Assembly: GCA_021775715.1 (NCBI GenBank)
Contig: JAJFHI010000282.1
Coordinates: 1 to 20,579 of the forward strand
Reading direction: 5' to 3'
From: Hyphomicrobiaceae bacterium
GTDB taxonomy: Bacteria; Pseudomonadota; Alphaproteobacteria; Rhizobiales; Hyphomicrobiaceae
DNA: 20,579 nt
Part shown: piece by piece, positions 7,424 through 16,563 of the stretch
Layout: every line of letters starts with the position of its first letter
How positions within the stretch are numbered: the first letter of the stretch is position 1
Made by a program: the position numbers and the translations under genes
Notes under the pieces: generated by a model
The model's input: the letters and a program-made list of their open reading frames with translations, nothing else
Told to the model about the DNA's origin: nothing
The model's database searches: none

Positions 7424-8380
7424 ATGACGATCCTGAAAGAAGATACCCTCATTCTTACCCGCCGCGGAATGCGCGCGCCGGGATCGCAGGGTATTCGAAT
7501 TCTGTGGATCGGATTGGTATTCTTATCGCTTGCTCTGCTAGTCTTGAGCCGGCTGGACCACAGTGCTCTGAGGACCGCACGCGGCGAAGTGTTCGATTTT
7601 TTGTCGCCGGTGCTTGAGCTTGCGCACGTGCCATTGGCGCCAGTTCGTTGGGTCAGCCATCAGGTGTCCGAGTACTTCACGTTAACCGACGAGCTAGATC
7701 AACTGCGCCGCGATAACCAGCGCTTGCGGGAATCGGAATGGCGCGTCAAGGAGCTTGAACGCAAGCTGTCCGACTTAAGCGCGCTTTCACGGGTGGTGCA
7801 GGATCGCCCCGAAAAGACTCTGACAAGCAGAGTTCTGGCCAACTCGACAGGCGTTTTTGTCCGCAGTGTCATGATCAACTCGGGTCTTCAGCAAGGCGTT
7901 GATAACGGCTACCCCGCAGTCAATTCCGGTGGCGTTATAGGCCGCGTGGTAGACAGTGGTGCTGCAGCTGCACGCGTGTTGCTGATTACGGACTACAACA
8001 GCCGCATCCCTGTTCGCATCGGACAATCGCAGGTGCGGGCGCTGATGGTGGGTGACAATTCGGATATGCCGCGATTGGCGTACATTGCCAACGATGCCCG
8101 TTTAAACAAAGGTGATGAAGTGGTGACGTCCGGTGTTGGTGGCCTGTTTCCGCGGGGCTTGAGGATTGGCACGCTGGTTCAAAAAGACGGCCAGCTTCGG
8201 GTCGCACCGCACGCCAATCTCGATCGCCTTGAGTACGTTCGTGTCCTGTTTCACGAAAGCCCGTCGCTTGAATTGACACGGGATGGCAAATCAAAACGAC
8301 GCCTTGGACCGCAAGCGGCCGTCAATGGTGGGCCCGGCGCTGGGCGACCGCCCGCGTATGCGGGTCCGGAACTGCGTTGA
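7424..8380 (+). CDS. mreC: Rod-shape-determining protein MreC
   Basis: MreC is a bitopic inner-membrane protein whose periplasmic part links the MreB filament to the PBP2-RodA synthase. Its 318 residues contain a short cytoplasmic N-terminus, one membrane helix (about residues 24-43, ILWIGLVFLSLALLVLS), a coiled coil (about 80-122, DELDQLRRDNQRLRE... with heptads of Leu) and two beta-domains with conserved VFVRSVMINSG and GVGGLFPRGLRIG. The C-terminal ~35 residues, rich in Gly, Pro, Lys and Arg, are probably disordered. It lies between mreB and mreD, as in most rod-shaped Proteobacteria. Confidence 0.95.
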   Translation: MTILKEDTLILTRRGMRAPGSQGIRILWIGLVFLSLALLVLSRLDHSALRTARGEVFDFLSPVLELAHVPLAPVRWVSHQVSEYFTLTDELDQLRRDNQRLRESEWRVKELERKLSDLSALSRVVQDRPEKTLTSRVLANSTGVFVRSVMINSGLQQGVDNGYPAVNSGGVIGRVVDSGAAAARVLLITDYNSRIPVRIGQSQVRALMVGDNSDMPRLAYIANDARLNKGDEVVTSGVGGLFPRGLRIGTLVQKDGQLRVAPHANLDRLEYVRVLFHESPSLELTRDGKSKRRLGPQAAVNGGPGAGRPPAYAGPELR

Positions 8381-8437
8381 AGACCGGCGACAAGTGACGC
8401 TGGACATTAAGTTATATCGTTTGGAGTTCTGAGTTCC

Positions 8438-8953
8438 GTGCTGCGTATCGTTTCTATGATTGTCCCATTGCTGCTGCTGGCTGTCGTGACCATTGCCGTG
8501 ACATTGCCGTGGGGGCTCCCCGATAACGCGCGCTACATCTTGCCAATGCTGCCATTGGCCGTCATCCACTATTGGACGTTGCGTCACCCAGGTTCAATTG
8601 CGGACTGGATGGCGTTTGCAAGTGGCCTGACGGTGGATTTACTGACGAATGGCCCGCTTGGGTTCTGGGCGCTTGTCTACTTGCTCGGATTTGCAACCGC
8701 TGTTGTTGCACGTCCCTGGGCCGACACGGGGGCGCTTGGCCGGTGGGTCGTGTTCGCATTTTCAATGATAGTCGTCACGATTGCGGCCTGGTTTGTTCTG
8801 TCCGTTTATACGTTGTCTTGGCCAAACATTTTGCCGCTGCTGAAAGCGTGGTGTGCTGTGACGCTCGGCTATCCCGTGTTCGCCGGCGTGATGCGTGTGC
8901 TCGATATCAGTCGGGCCGTCGGACAAAATACACGCCTTGAGCGGGGTGCGTGA
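8438..8953 (+). CDS. mreD: Rod-shape-determining protein MreD
   Basis: MreD is a small polytopic inner-membrane protein of the elongasome; its exact function is unsettled. The 171 residues form about five hydrophobic segments, beginning with MIVPLLLLAVVTIAVTLPW, and include the family-typical GLTVDLLTNGPLGFWALVYLL. The gene starts with GTG at 8438, with GGAG about 12 bases before it; ATG at 8456 is an alternative that would trim six residues. It ends six bases before mrdA, so translation of the two is likely coupled. Confidence 0.9.
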   Translation: MLRIVSMIVPLLLLAVVTIAVTLPWGLPDNARYILPMLPLAVIHYWTLRHPGSIADWMAFASGLTVDLLTNGPLGFWALVYLLGFATAVVARPWADTGALGRWVVFAFSMIVVTIAAWFVLSVYTLSWPNILPLLKAWCAVTLGYPVFAGVMRVLDISRAVGQNTRLERGA

Positions 8954-8959
8954 CGAAAG

Positions 8960-10885
8960 ATGGCGCTCAACAACGACGATCTAGAACCCAAACGCTTGTT
9001 CAAACGTCGTGCATTGTTGCTTGGTGCCGCGCAACTTGCAGGCCTTGGGGTGCTGGCAAATCACCTGCATCGTTTGCAGGTCGTGGACGGGCGGCGTTTT
9101 GCACCAATTGCCGACACGAACCGCTTCAGCATGCAGGTTCTGGCGCCTGTACGCGGGCAGATATTCGACCGCTTCGGCCGTGTCCTCGCGAAAAATGTCG
9201 AAGGCTTCCGAGTGACGCTCACGCCGGGATTTGGCCAAGATGTTAACAAGTCGCTCGCGTTATTGTCGCGCATCATCGTCTTGCCAAAAGACAAACGCGC
9301 TAAATTGGCGCTAAGAGCGCGCCGGTCCGGACCAGACAGTCCGATCATCATTGCCGATGGCCTGACGTTTGAGGAAGTCGCCGAAATCAATTTGCTGACG
9401 CCACAGTTGCCGGGCATTCAAACGGAGCTGTCCTACGGTCGGACCTATCCGCAGGGTAACGTGATGGGACACATCGTTGGCTACATCGGGCAGGTGTCAG
9501 AGCGCGCGCTGGGCGATGACCCGGTACTGAGACTTCCAGGCATGCGCATTGGCAAAACGGGTATTGAGCGCAGTCAGGACACCCGACTGCGCGGCAGTGG
9601 CGGCTTACGAAAATTCGAAGTCGATGCGCGTGGTCGGATCTTGCGCAACCTCGAAGAACGTCCAGCCAACACCGGCGCCGATGTGGTTCTGACGATTGAT
9701 GCAGATTTGCAGCGGCGCGTGTTGCAACGTGTTTCGAATGAGCGTCGCGCATCTGTTGTGGCTCTGGATGTGCGCACTGGTGAGGTCGTCGCCCTGGCTT
9801 CGGTTCCAAACTACAATCCCGATGACATCGTTTCAGGCATTACTGAACAGACCTGGAAACGCATGGCTTCGGCGGCGCAAAAACCAATGCTCAATCGCGC
9901 CGTCGCCGGTATTTATCCGCCGGGATCGACGTTTAAGATGGTAACCGCCATGGCAGGTCTTGAGGCTGGGGTGATCTCGGCACGAAAAAGAATTCGCTGC
10001 AGTGGTCAGTTCAAGCTCGCCAAGCAAAAGTTCCGATGTTGGAAGCGCAGCGGCCATGGTTCGCTGAACCTGCAGGAAGCACTGAAACGGTCTTGCGACG
10101 TTTTCTTTTATGAGACGGCGCATCAGCTTGGCATCGACAAGTTGGCCGCCATGGCGAAGATCATGGGGTTGGGCCAGGTCTATGATTGCGGGATTGAGGA
10201 ACAAAACTCCGGCGTTGTGCCAACGGAAACGTGGAAGATCGGCCGTTTCAATCGCGGATGGTTAGGTGGTGAGACATTGCTTGCCGGCATTGGCCAAGGT
10301 TACGTTCTGACAACACCGCTGCAACTTGCAGTGATGACAGCGCGTATCGCAACTGGTCGGACGGTGGTTCCGACATTACTGCGCCGCGAGTCCGGTGAGG
10401 ATAAACCGGTGTTTGCCGATCTTGATGTGCGCGAAGATTTCCTGCGCCAGATACGCAAGGGCCTGGACGCTGTTGTCAACGCCCCCGGTGGTACAGGCAA
10501 GAATGCACGCATGGCGGCGGGTGCGCCACGGGTCGCAGGCAAGACCGGCACGTCACAGGTCACACGCCGGTCTAGTCAGCAATCGCAAAGCAGTTTGGAA
10601 TGGAAAGAACGCGATCACGCGTTATTTGTGGCCTACGCACCGGCCGACAATCCACGCTACGCGGTGGCAGCGGTCGTTGAGCACGGTGAAGTCGGCGGAA
10701 GAATAGCGGCACCGCTGGTGCGCGATTGCCTTGGATATATTCTTGAAGCTGACGCCGAGTTTGCCGGACAGATGCTGGCCGCGAAAGATCAAAAAATCAA
10801 TTCGGAAAACATAGAAGAGACTGTTGCGGTCGAAAAGCCCGTTCGCCGTCGCGGGCGTCCGCGCAAAAAGAGGCGGCTGCAATGA
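8960..10885 (+). CDS. mrdA: Penicillin-binding protein 2 (elongasome transpeptidase)
   Basis: PBP2 cross-links new peptidoglycan along the cell cylinder as partner of RodA. The 641-residue protein has a cytoplasmic tail, one membrane segment (about residues 18-35), the dimerisation domain with APVRGQIFDRFGRVLAKN, and a transpeptidase domain. Active-site motifs are S323-T-F-K, S378-C-D in the SxN position, and K528-T-G. The last ~20 residues form a strongly basic tail (RRRGRPRKKRRLQ) in what should be the periplasm, which is unusual. The start is ATG at 8960, six bases after mreD, with only a weak purine stretch as binding site. The stop overlaps the rodA start by four bases (ATGA), indicating coupled translation of the transpeptidase and its glycosyltransferase partner. 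Confidence 0.95.
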   Translation: MALNNDDLEPKRLFKRRALLLGAAQLAGLGVLANHLHRLQVVDGRRFAPIADTNRFSMQVLAPVRGQIFDRFGRVLAKNVEGFRVTLTPGFGQDVNKSLALLSRIIVLPKDKRAKLALRARRSGPDSPIIIADGLTFEEVAEINLLTPQLPGIQTELSYGRTYPQGNVMGHIVGYIGQVSERALGDDPVLRLPGMRIGKTGIERSQDTRLRGSGGLRKFEVDARGRILRNLEERPANTGADVVLTIDADLQRRVLQRVSNERRASVVALDVRTGEVVALASVPNYNPDDIVSGITEQTWKRMASAAQKPMLNRAVAGIYPPGSTFKMVTAMAGLEAGVISARKRIRCSGQFKLAKQKFRCWKRSGHGSLNLQEALKRSCDVFFYETAHQLGIDKLAAMAKIMGLGQVYDCGIEEQNSGVVPTETWKIGRFNRGWLGGETLLAGIGQGYVLTTPLQLAVMTARIATGRTVVPTLLRRESGEDKPVFADLDVREDFLRQIRKGLDAVVNAPGGTGKNARMAAGAPRVAGKTGTSQVTRRSSQQSQSSLEWKERDHALFVAYAPADNPRYAVAAVVEHGEVGGRIAAPLVRDCLGYILEADAEFAGQMLAAKDQKINSENIEETVAVEKPVRRRGRPRKKRRLQ

Positions 10886-12030
10886 GTAATCTTCTAGGCG
10901 CGCCGGCAGCACTGAACTTCACCCAAAAAATCTTGCGGGTACATTGGCCCTTGCTGATTGTCGTGACCGCGCTGTCGGCCATTGGTGTCATGACGTTGTA
11001 CTCTGTTGCCGGTGGTTCTTTCGAGCCTTGGGCCGAACGTCATGCGCTTCGCTTTCTTGTCGCCGTTGGCGTGCTACTGGCCATGGCACTTGTAACGCCG
11101 CGCAGTTGGATGGCGGTGGCTTACCCGGCCTATGTTTTGTCTGTTGCCGCGCTCTGTCTCGTCCCTGTCCTGGGCGCGGAGGCTCTCGGCGCAAAGCGCT
11201 GGATACAGGTTGGTGGATTCAGCGTCCAACCGTCTGAGTTCATCAAGGTCAGCCTCGTGCTGGCGCTTGCACGATACTACCAGGTGTTGCCAACGGCTAA
11301 GATCTCGAAACCGTTCTATGTTGCTTTGCCTCTGGTGGCGATTGCGGTCCCTGTGATCCTGACACTGCGTCAGCCAGACCTTGGAACGGCCGCATTATTT
11401 GCCATCCTCGGACTGACAATGATGTTTCTCGCAGGTGTCTCTTGGATCTACTTCCTTGGCGGTGCAGGAGCGTTGGTGGCGGCTATCCCGCTTATCTGGA
11501 CCAACCTGCATGACTATCAGCGTCGCCGTATTGAGGTATTCTTGGATCCGGAAAAGGATCCGCTTGGTGCGGGATATCATATTGCACAATCAAAAATTGC
11601 GTTTGGTGCCGGTGGAGTTTCTGGCCGGGGCTTTATGCAGGGCACGCAAAGCCAACTCGATTTTCTGCCCGAAAAACACACCGACTTTATTTTCACCATG
11701 ATCGGTGAGGAGTGGGGTTTCGTTGGCGTCGTTGTGTTGTTGGTGATCTTTGCCTGCCTCTTGATGATGCTGATCAGCATGTCGATTTCCGTGCAGCATC
11801 AGTTTGGACGGCTGTTGGTATCAGGCGCCGGCGTAACGGTGTTCGTCTATCTGTTGATCAATGTGGCTATGGTGACAGGGCTCGTGCCGGTCGTCGGCGT
11901 ACCATTGCCGTTGGTGTCATATGGCGGCACGTCGATGTTCACTGTCATGACGCTCATCGGACTTGCGATGTCGGCGCATGTGCATGCTAGGCAGCCGATG
12001 CGACGCGATGAATTCAGTACGATGTTGTAA
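10882..12030 (+). CDS. rodA: SEDS glycosyltransferase RodA
   Basis: RodA polymerises lipid II into glycan strands in the inner membrane, working with PBP2. Its 382 residues are almost entirely hydrophobic segments, about ten helices. Typical SEDS stretches are GAKRWIQVGGFSVQPSEFIKV, RQPDLGTAALF, EKHTDFIFTMIGEEWGFVG and VGVPLPLVSYGGTSM. The four-base overlap with mrdA fixes the start. It is the last gene of the mre operon; the stop lies only 23 bases from the end of the convergent fhcC. Confidence 0.96.
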   Translation: MSNLLGAPAALNFTQKILRVHWPLLIVVTALSAIGVMTLYSVAGGSFEPWAERHALRFLVAVGVLLAMALVTPRSWMAVAYPAYVLSVAALCLVPVLGAEALGAKRWIQVGGFSVQPSEFIKVSLVLALARYYQVLPTAKISKPFYVALPLVAIAVPVILTLRQPDLGTAALFAILGLTMMFLAGVSWIYFLGGAGALVAAIPLIWTNLHDYQRRRIEVFLDPEKDPLGAGYHIAQSKIAFGAGGVSGRGFMQGTQSQLDFLPEKHTDFIFTMIGEEWGFVGVVVLLVIFACLLMMLISMSISVQHQFGRLLVSGAGVTVFVYLLINVAMVTGLVPVVGVPLPLVSYGGTSMFTVMTLIGLAMSAHVHARQPMRRDEFSTML

Positions 12031-12035
12031 GCCGA

Positions 12036-12055
12036 AGGGTTTGGCGCAGCACCCT
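12036..12055. terminator. Short hairpin between convergent rodA and fhcC
   Basis: AGGGT (12036-12040) pairs with ACCCT (12051-12055) around a ten-base loop, touching the fhcC stop codon. No T-run follows on either strand. It is the only candidate for ending the two converging operons in a 23-base gap. Confidence 0.3.
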
Positions 12056-12863
12056 ACGAGATCAGCAAAAGCTCGCCCTTGCCGACTGTTGCGGTATCAC
12101 CGGAAAGCTTTTTTGGAGGGCCGGAGGTTGGTGCAGGCGCAAGAGATCCGAGCGTGTCTTTAAAATGCTTTTCCATGAGTTGTAGCACTACTAGGTCGTG
12201 CACACCGCAGTCGTTGAAAGTCGACAACATCTTGGTCACATGCGGCGCGATGAGTGTGCCACGACGCATAAGCGCACCGGGATAATCGCCGAAGCCACCC
12301 ACCGCCCAAATGGTGCCTCCCATCATGCGCGAGGCAGCAAAGGCTCCGCAAGTTTCGTGGGTAATGATGGTGCCACGACGCATCCGATCGCCCGTGCGTT
12401 CGCCGATGCTACCTTGCACGGCGACGGTGCCGCCGGTCATGCCAAAGCGTTCGCCGCGTCGCGGTGCACCGAGGCAATCGCCAGCTGTGCCTGCGATCGT
12501 GATAACACCCCCGTCCATCGCTGAGGCAAGGTGCGCACCTGCGTTGCCAGAAACAGAGAGCGCTCCGGCCAGCATGCGGCGGCCGGCATAGGCACCGACG
12601 TCGCCGTCAACGTGAATTGTGCCACCAGCCAACTCGGCTCCGATAAAATCGAATCTGTCAGAACCGCCATCGAATCTTATGCCTCCGCCGAGAGCGCCGG
12701 AGACTGTAAACACATCGCCGACCGTGACCTGCGTGCGCGTTGTAGCGATTGGAAGCCGCTCGATTTCTGGCACAGTGAGCCCGGCAAGGCGTGACGGTGT
12801 CAAGGATTTGAGATCCAGGCGTTGGTCCGGCGTGGCTTTGAGTCTCAAGATCAATTCCGCCAT
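12054..12863 (-). CDS. fhcC: Formyltransferase/hydrolase complex subunit C
   Basis: FhcC is the structural subunit related to subunit C of archaeal formylmethanofuran dehydrogenase and to the C-terminal beta-helix of glutamate synthase. The 269 residues contain the repeated G-x-x-x-G-x-x-M-x-x-G-x-I pattern of that right-handed helix, for example GDVGAYAGRRMLAGALSVSG, GERTGDRMRRGTIITH and GDYPGALMRRGTLI. The complex moves the formyl group from tetrahydromethanopterin to methylofuran and hydrolyses it to formate. The start overlaps the fhcD stop by one base (TGATG). It is the last gene of fhcBADC. Confidence 0.93.
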   Translation of the reverse strand: MAELILRLKATPDQRLDLKSLTPSRLAGLTVPEIERLPIATTRTQVTVGDVFTVSGALGGGIRFDGGSDRFDFIGAELAGGTIHVDGDVGAYAGRRMLAGALSVSGNAGAHLASAMDGGVITIAGTAGDCLGAPRRGERFGMTGGTVAVQGSIGERTGDRMRRGTIITHETCGAFAASRMMGGTIWAVGGFGDYPGALMRRGTLIAPHVTKMLSTFNDCGVHDLVVLQLMEKHFKDTLGSLAPAPTSGPPKKLSGDTATVGKGELLLIS

Positions 12864-13798
12864 CAGATGAGGTCCTTCAAATGATAGTGGAACTGGCCGA
12901 GGTTGCCGCCGTAGTTGCCGGCACTGACGCGTGTCACGCCTTTGGCGGCCCCTTGGTCGGTCACGGCCTTGAGCCCCGCCCGCATGGCGTCGGCGACTGC
13001 CTTTGACGTGAGACCATCAATGACGATTTCAAGAACAACGACCGTCGTGTCATCCAGCGCCGTTTCAGTCGTGCCGCGTAGCGTCGGGCAATAGGCGTTA
13101 TTTGTTGAGGCGACGACGCCCTTGTATTTCGAGCCGACCTTCGAGCCGGAGCGGACAATACCGCCAGGGAATGGCGTGATAACGTCGGGCATATCGCCGA
13201 TCGCTGCAACGGCTGCCTCGGTGACTTCGAGTAAGCCGACGCGGTCAGTGCCGTGAATGATCAGGTTGCCGCCACCGACGCCTTCGGTTGTGATGCCGAC
13301 CTCGTCTTCGATAACAAATTCACCGTCCATAACCGGAACACGCCAAAAGCGTTTGTTGCCGATCTTTTTTGACGTCTGCCAGCCATCGCCAAAATAGCGC
13401 ACACCGGCAGACAGTTTGATTTTCGTATCGCTCTCAAGGCCGTTGAAACATGCTGAGCCTGGGCTTGTCAGAACGCACTGTCCAACGCGGTTTTTTAACT
13501 GCGGCGTGACGCTATCGGGGGCAAAGCCAAATACCAACACACGCACACCCGGGCGGCCATCCGGCGTATCTTTGGGCGCAATCTCGTAGTCGATGCCGCA
13601 TTCGGCGCCGCAGCCGATCACAGATGTGCCAAATCCGGTCATGGTGATCGCGGCCTGGCGGGCCCACTTGGCATTGTCGGCTGTGATGATAACGCCAGCA
13701 GCACTCATACCGAAGGCTTCGGCAAACGTGTCGTCGATACGAACGCCATTGATCTCGGTTGTTTCGTTTTTTGGATCTGACACGGTGTCGGAGGCCAT
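12863..13798 (-). CDS. fhcD: Formylmethanofuran--tetrahydromethanopterin formyltransferase subunit D
   Basis: FhcD (homologous to archaeal Ftr) transfers the formyl group between tetrahydromethanopterin and methanofuran or its bacterial counterpart, methylofuran. The 311-residue length is that of the family. Recognisable stretches are EINGVRIDDTFAEAFGM at the N-terminus, TGFGTSVIGCGAECGID, FPGGIVRSGSKVGSKYK and VSAGNYGGNLGQFHYHL near the C-terminus. It sits between fhcA (45-base gap upstream) and fhcC (one-base overlap). In methylotrophic bacteria this protein is found in the formaldehyde oxidation pathway, so it is strong evidence of C1 metabolism. Confidence 0.95.
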   Translation of the reverse strand: MASDTVSDPKNETTEINGVRIDDTFAEAFGMSAAGVIITADNAKWARQAAITMTGFGTSVIGCGAECGIDYEIAPKDTPDGRPGVRVLVFGFAPDSVTPQLKNRVGQCVLTSPGSACFNGLESDTKIKLSAGVRYFGDGWQTSKKIGNKRFWRVPVMDGEFVIEDEVGITTEGVGGGNLIIHGTDRVGLLEVTEAAVAAIGDMPDVITPFPGGIVRSGSKVGSKYKGVVASTNNAYCPTLRGTTETALDDTTVVVLEIVIDGLTSKAVADAMRAGLKAVTDQGAAKGVTRVSAGNYGGNLGQFHYHLKDLI

Positions 13799-13843
13799 CT
13801 TGGTTGCGTTTCTTTTCTTGCTCGTTTGTTAAATTTGTCAGTT

Positions 13844-15475
13844 TTACGGTCGGCAGGGAACGACTTCAAATGGCGAGGTTTGGCGAAGCAGTGTGGCTGG
13901 GACGGAGAAGGTGTCGGGCCCGACCCCCCAACGGCGATCGTAGACCTCAGCGATGTGGGACTTGATGCCGGCGTCGTATTCGGGCGCAAGCGAAAGCGTC
14001 CGGCCGTAACGAGCGGCCAAGACGTGTCCGTCGCGGACAATCACGTCGCCGTCCTTCAAGACCCAGGCAGCCTTGGCGAACATGGCCGCACGATCTTTGC
14101 TGTCGCGATAGATGGCGATGTCGGCAATAGCGCCAGGTTTGAGGTGTCCGCGATCCATCGTGCCAAGGAGCTTGGCTGGTGCCGATCTGGTCATGGTTGC
14201 AATGTCCATCAGCGTGTACTCACGGCTGATGCCAGGAAGGGTTGAGACCTCCATCGCCTCTTTGGGCAAGCTGTCGATAACGGCATTGCGAACAGAACGA
14301 TCCATGAGTTGCGCGATCAGATCTGGATAGGCTGTGAAGGGTCCACCGTTGGGGTGGTCGGTCGTCATATAGATCTGAGTTGGATCGTCGACCAGCAGGA
14401 ACATTTCCAAGCCAATCGCCCATTGCAGGGCCGAAACTTTGCTCTTTGATTTGTAGACAAGCGGGACTGCGCCACCACCATTGGCATCTCCATCGCGGAT
14501 AACAAATTTCTTCGGCGATGCGCGATTGCGAGATGTGAATTGCAGCAGCGCGTCCGATGAAACCGTGACGGTTGGTCCAAACATGACCTGCCCAACGTCG
14601 GCGGTCACATTTTTATTTTTTGCAAGTGCTTCTGCAATTTGGGCGGCTCCTGACGACATGCCGAAGTCGCCCTCGGTGCCATAGCCATAGAACTGTAGGT
14701 GGGCCAGGTGCACTGGCTCGCCTTCAGCGGCATCGATTGTTTTGAGGGCGGTTTCGATGTTGCCCGGGATGCCGAGGTTACAGGTGTGCAGGTGAAGAGG
14801 GTGCGGGACGCCCAGTGCTTTCAGTGCGTTGCGCAGTTTTTGGGAGATCTGGCGCGCCGATACCCCGTACTCGGGGATGGTATCGTCCAGGGTGAAGGAT
14901 CGCACATTCTCTTTAAGCGCTGCGACGCCACCGGGATTGATCGCTTTGGCACCAAGCCCACGGCTAGTTGTTATCAGCCAGCCGACATAGTCCTGAATGG
15001 CGGCGTTGGAGGCGCGGTCGCGGATCATGCCGAGCAGAATTTCGTCGTTGCCGACAACAGACAAAGTCGCACGATCGACATACGGTATGCATTCGAGTTC
15101 GGCATGCGTTGCGACCGCATCGGTCGGGGCAACTGCGGGTTCGACGACGAGGGTGAAACCCATCTGCGCGTAGAGCGCGCCGGTTGAAAACAGATCAAAG
15201 GGCGCGCCGGTCCACTCGGTCATTGGTTTTTCGATGTCGGCATAACGTTCGGGCAGCAGGAGACGGGCCGCGGAGACGTTGGCACCAGCAACATGGGTGT
15301 GGATGTCGATGGCGCCGGCCATAACAACGCAGCCCGTTGCATCGATGTGCTCGTATCGCTGGGCGTTGAGCGGAGCGTCGATGATGCGCCCATTCTCAAG
15401 CCAGACATCGCCAATGCCGTCCCGCTTGGTGTCGGGATCAACGACGCGACCACCGGTGATACATGTCAAAGTCAT
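13844..15475 (-). CDS. fhcA: Formyltransferase/hydrolase complex subunit A (amidohydrolase)
   Basis: FhcA is the hydrolytic subunit that releases formate from formyl-methylofuran. It is a member of the amidohydrolase superfamily and homologous to archaeal FwdA/FmdA. Its 543 residues include the metal-binding DIHTHVAGANVSAARLLLPE (His59 and His61), NPGGVAALKENV, LHLHTCNLG and TTDHPNGGPFTAYP. These match FwdA-type active-site regions; the precise metal ligands are inferred from the family. The start ATG overlaps the fhcB stop by four bases (ATGA), and fhcD follows after 45 bases. The protein should be cytoplasmic. Confidence 0.94.
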   Translation of the reverse strand: MTLTCITGGRVVDPDTKRDGIGDVWLENGRIIDAPLNAQRYEHIDATGCVVMAGAIDIHTHVAGANVSAARLLLPERYADIEKPMTEWTGAPFDLFSTGALYAQMGFTLVVEPAVAPTDAVATHAELECIPYVDRATLSVVGNDEILLGMIRDRASNAAIQDYVGWLITTSRGLGAKAINPGGVAALKENVRSFTLDDTIPEYGVSARQISQKLRNALKALGVPHPLHLHTCNLGIPGNIETALKTIDAAEGEPVHLAHLQFYGYGTEGDFGMSSGAAQIAEALAKNKNVTADVGQVMFGPTVTVSSDALLQFTSRNRASPKKFVIRDGDANGGGAVPLVYKSKSKVSALQWAIGLEMFLLVDDPTQIYMTTDHPNGGPFTAYPDLIAQLMDRSVRNAVIDSLPKEAMEVSTLPGISREYTLMDIATMTRSAPAKLLGTMDRGHLKPGAIADIAIYRDSKDRAAMFAKAAWVLKDGDVIVRDGHVLAARYGRTLSLAPEYDAGIKSHIAEVYDRRWGVGPDTFSVPATLLRQTSPFEVVPCRP

Positions 15476-16563
15476 GCTGCGACCTCCGGCTGGGTCGTGG
15501 CGTGCTCAGCGATGGCATAAAGAACGTCCGCCGCCGTTGGTGGGTGAGCGCTGTTGGTTTGCGATGGCGTGATCGCGACCGCGCAGGCAAGTTCAGCAGG
15601 CTCCAGAATTGCGGGGTGATCAACGCCTGGAATGCCGATCCGTATATGCGTATCAGCGCCGGAAGGCGCTGTGTCGTGTGCGGTAATCGCGATTGTGTTG
15701 GGCGCACCGAGGAACCGTGGTGGAATTGCCGTGGTTGAAGATGACAACCAGATCACCAAATCGGTTTCACCGCGTGCGATACTTTGCTCGGCACTATAGA
15801 GATATGCATCGTGACGTGCACGGTCACCGAGGAAAGCAAGCGGCGTGATGAGACCCGTTAGCGCGAGTGTCATACGGGCTAGTTCGGCTTGGCCAACAGG
15901 CTGGTCCAGGGGCAGCAGCGTCCATCGGGTCTCAGATGAGAGATCGTCGATAAGCCCCATTAGGTTTGTTTGTTCAAGAAACGATAAGTGTCCCGCAGCA
16001 AAAACCGCGACGCCGTACTTCGCGCTCTTCAGCTCCGCAACAACGGCGTCAATATCGTCCTGGGTTGATGTCTCGATTGACGTTGGATGTGCCTTCACCC
16101 GCGCGCGCAGAAGACCGAGTGTGTCGAGCAGCGGGCGGTCGCCAATTGGGATCTGCTTGATGCGGTTTTCAGAGGGCGACTGGGCGGGCGCTGCGATGCA
16201 AAAGTGCCTGCGGGGTGTTTTTTTGCTCTCGCTGAGGTTGTCTTGATCGAACAGAAGCCGCCGTGCAGCTTCGTCCGTTTCGATGAAATGCGACGTTGCT
16301 CCGATCCACAACACCATATCGGCACGCAGACCGGCTTCACCCGGCATTGTGCCGAGAAAGCCAAGCTCCTGTAGCGGAGCCAGGTGATCCTGGGCGGCGT
16401 GGTCCACACGCATGCTCGCAACCTTTGCAAGGTTAACAGCCGCTGCTGCACCTGCGAGATCAATCGCGTCAATAATCAACGTAGGATTGCAGCTCTCGGT
16501 GATCAAAGCCACTGCCGCAGACGTATCTACTGATAGATTTAGTGGTCGGGAAGCTTGGCCCAC
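15472..16563 (-). CDS. fhcB: Formyltransferase/hydrolase complex subunit B
   Basis: FhcB is related to the tungsten/molybdenum subunit of archaeal formylmethanofuran dehydrogenase, but the bacterial version is known to have lost the metal-pterin chemistry and serves a structural role. The protein of about 363 residues includes DLAGAAAAVNLAKVASMRVDHA, PGEAGLRADMVLWIGA and ETDLVIWLSSSTTAIPP. I chose the GTG at 16563 because AAGGAG lies ten bases before it; the frame stays open upstream (TTG at 16647, ATG at 16608), but that part looks non-coding. No C-x-x-C cluster-binding motif is seen at the N-terminus, in line with loss of redox function. It is the first gene of fhcBADC, divergent from the first MxaD-like gene. 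Confidence 0.88.
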   Translation of the reverse strand: MGQASRPLNLSVDTSAAVALITESCNPTLIIDAIDLAGAAAAVNLAKVASMRVDHAAQDHLAPLQELGFLGTMPGEAGLRADMVLWIGATSHFIETDEAARRLLFDQDNLSESKKTPRRHFCIAAPAQSPSENRIKQIPIGDRPLLDTLGLLRARVKAHPTSIETSTQDDIDAVVAELKSAKYGVAVFAAGHLSFLEQTNLMGLIDDLSSETRWTLLPLDQPVGQAELARMTLALTGLITPLAFLGDRARHDAYLYSAEQSIARGETDLVIWLSSSTTAIPPRFLGAPNTIAITAHDTAPSGADTHIRIGIPGVDHPAILEPAELACAVAITPSQTNSAHPPTAADVLYAIAEHATTQPEVAA

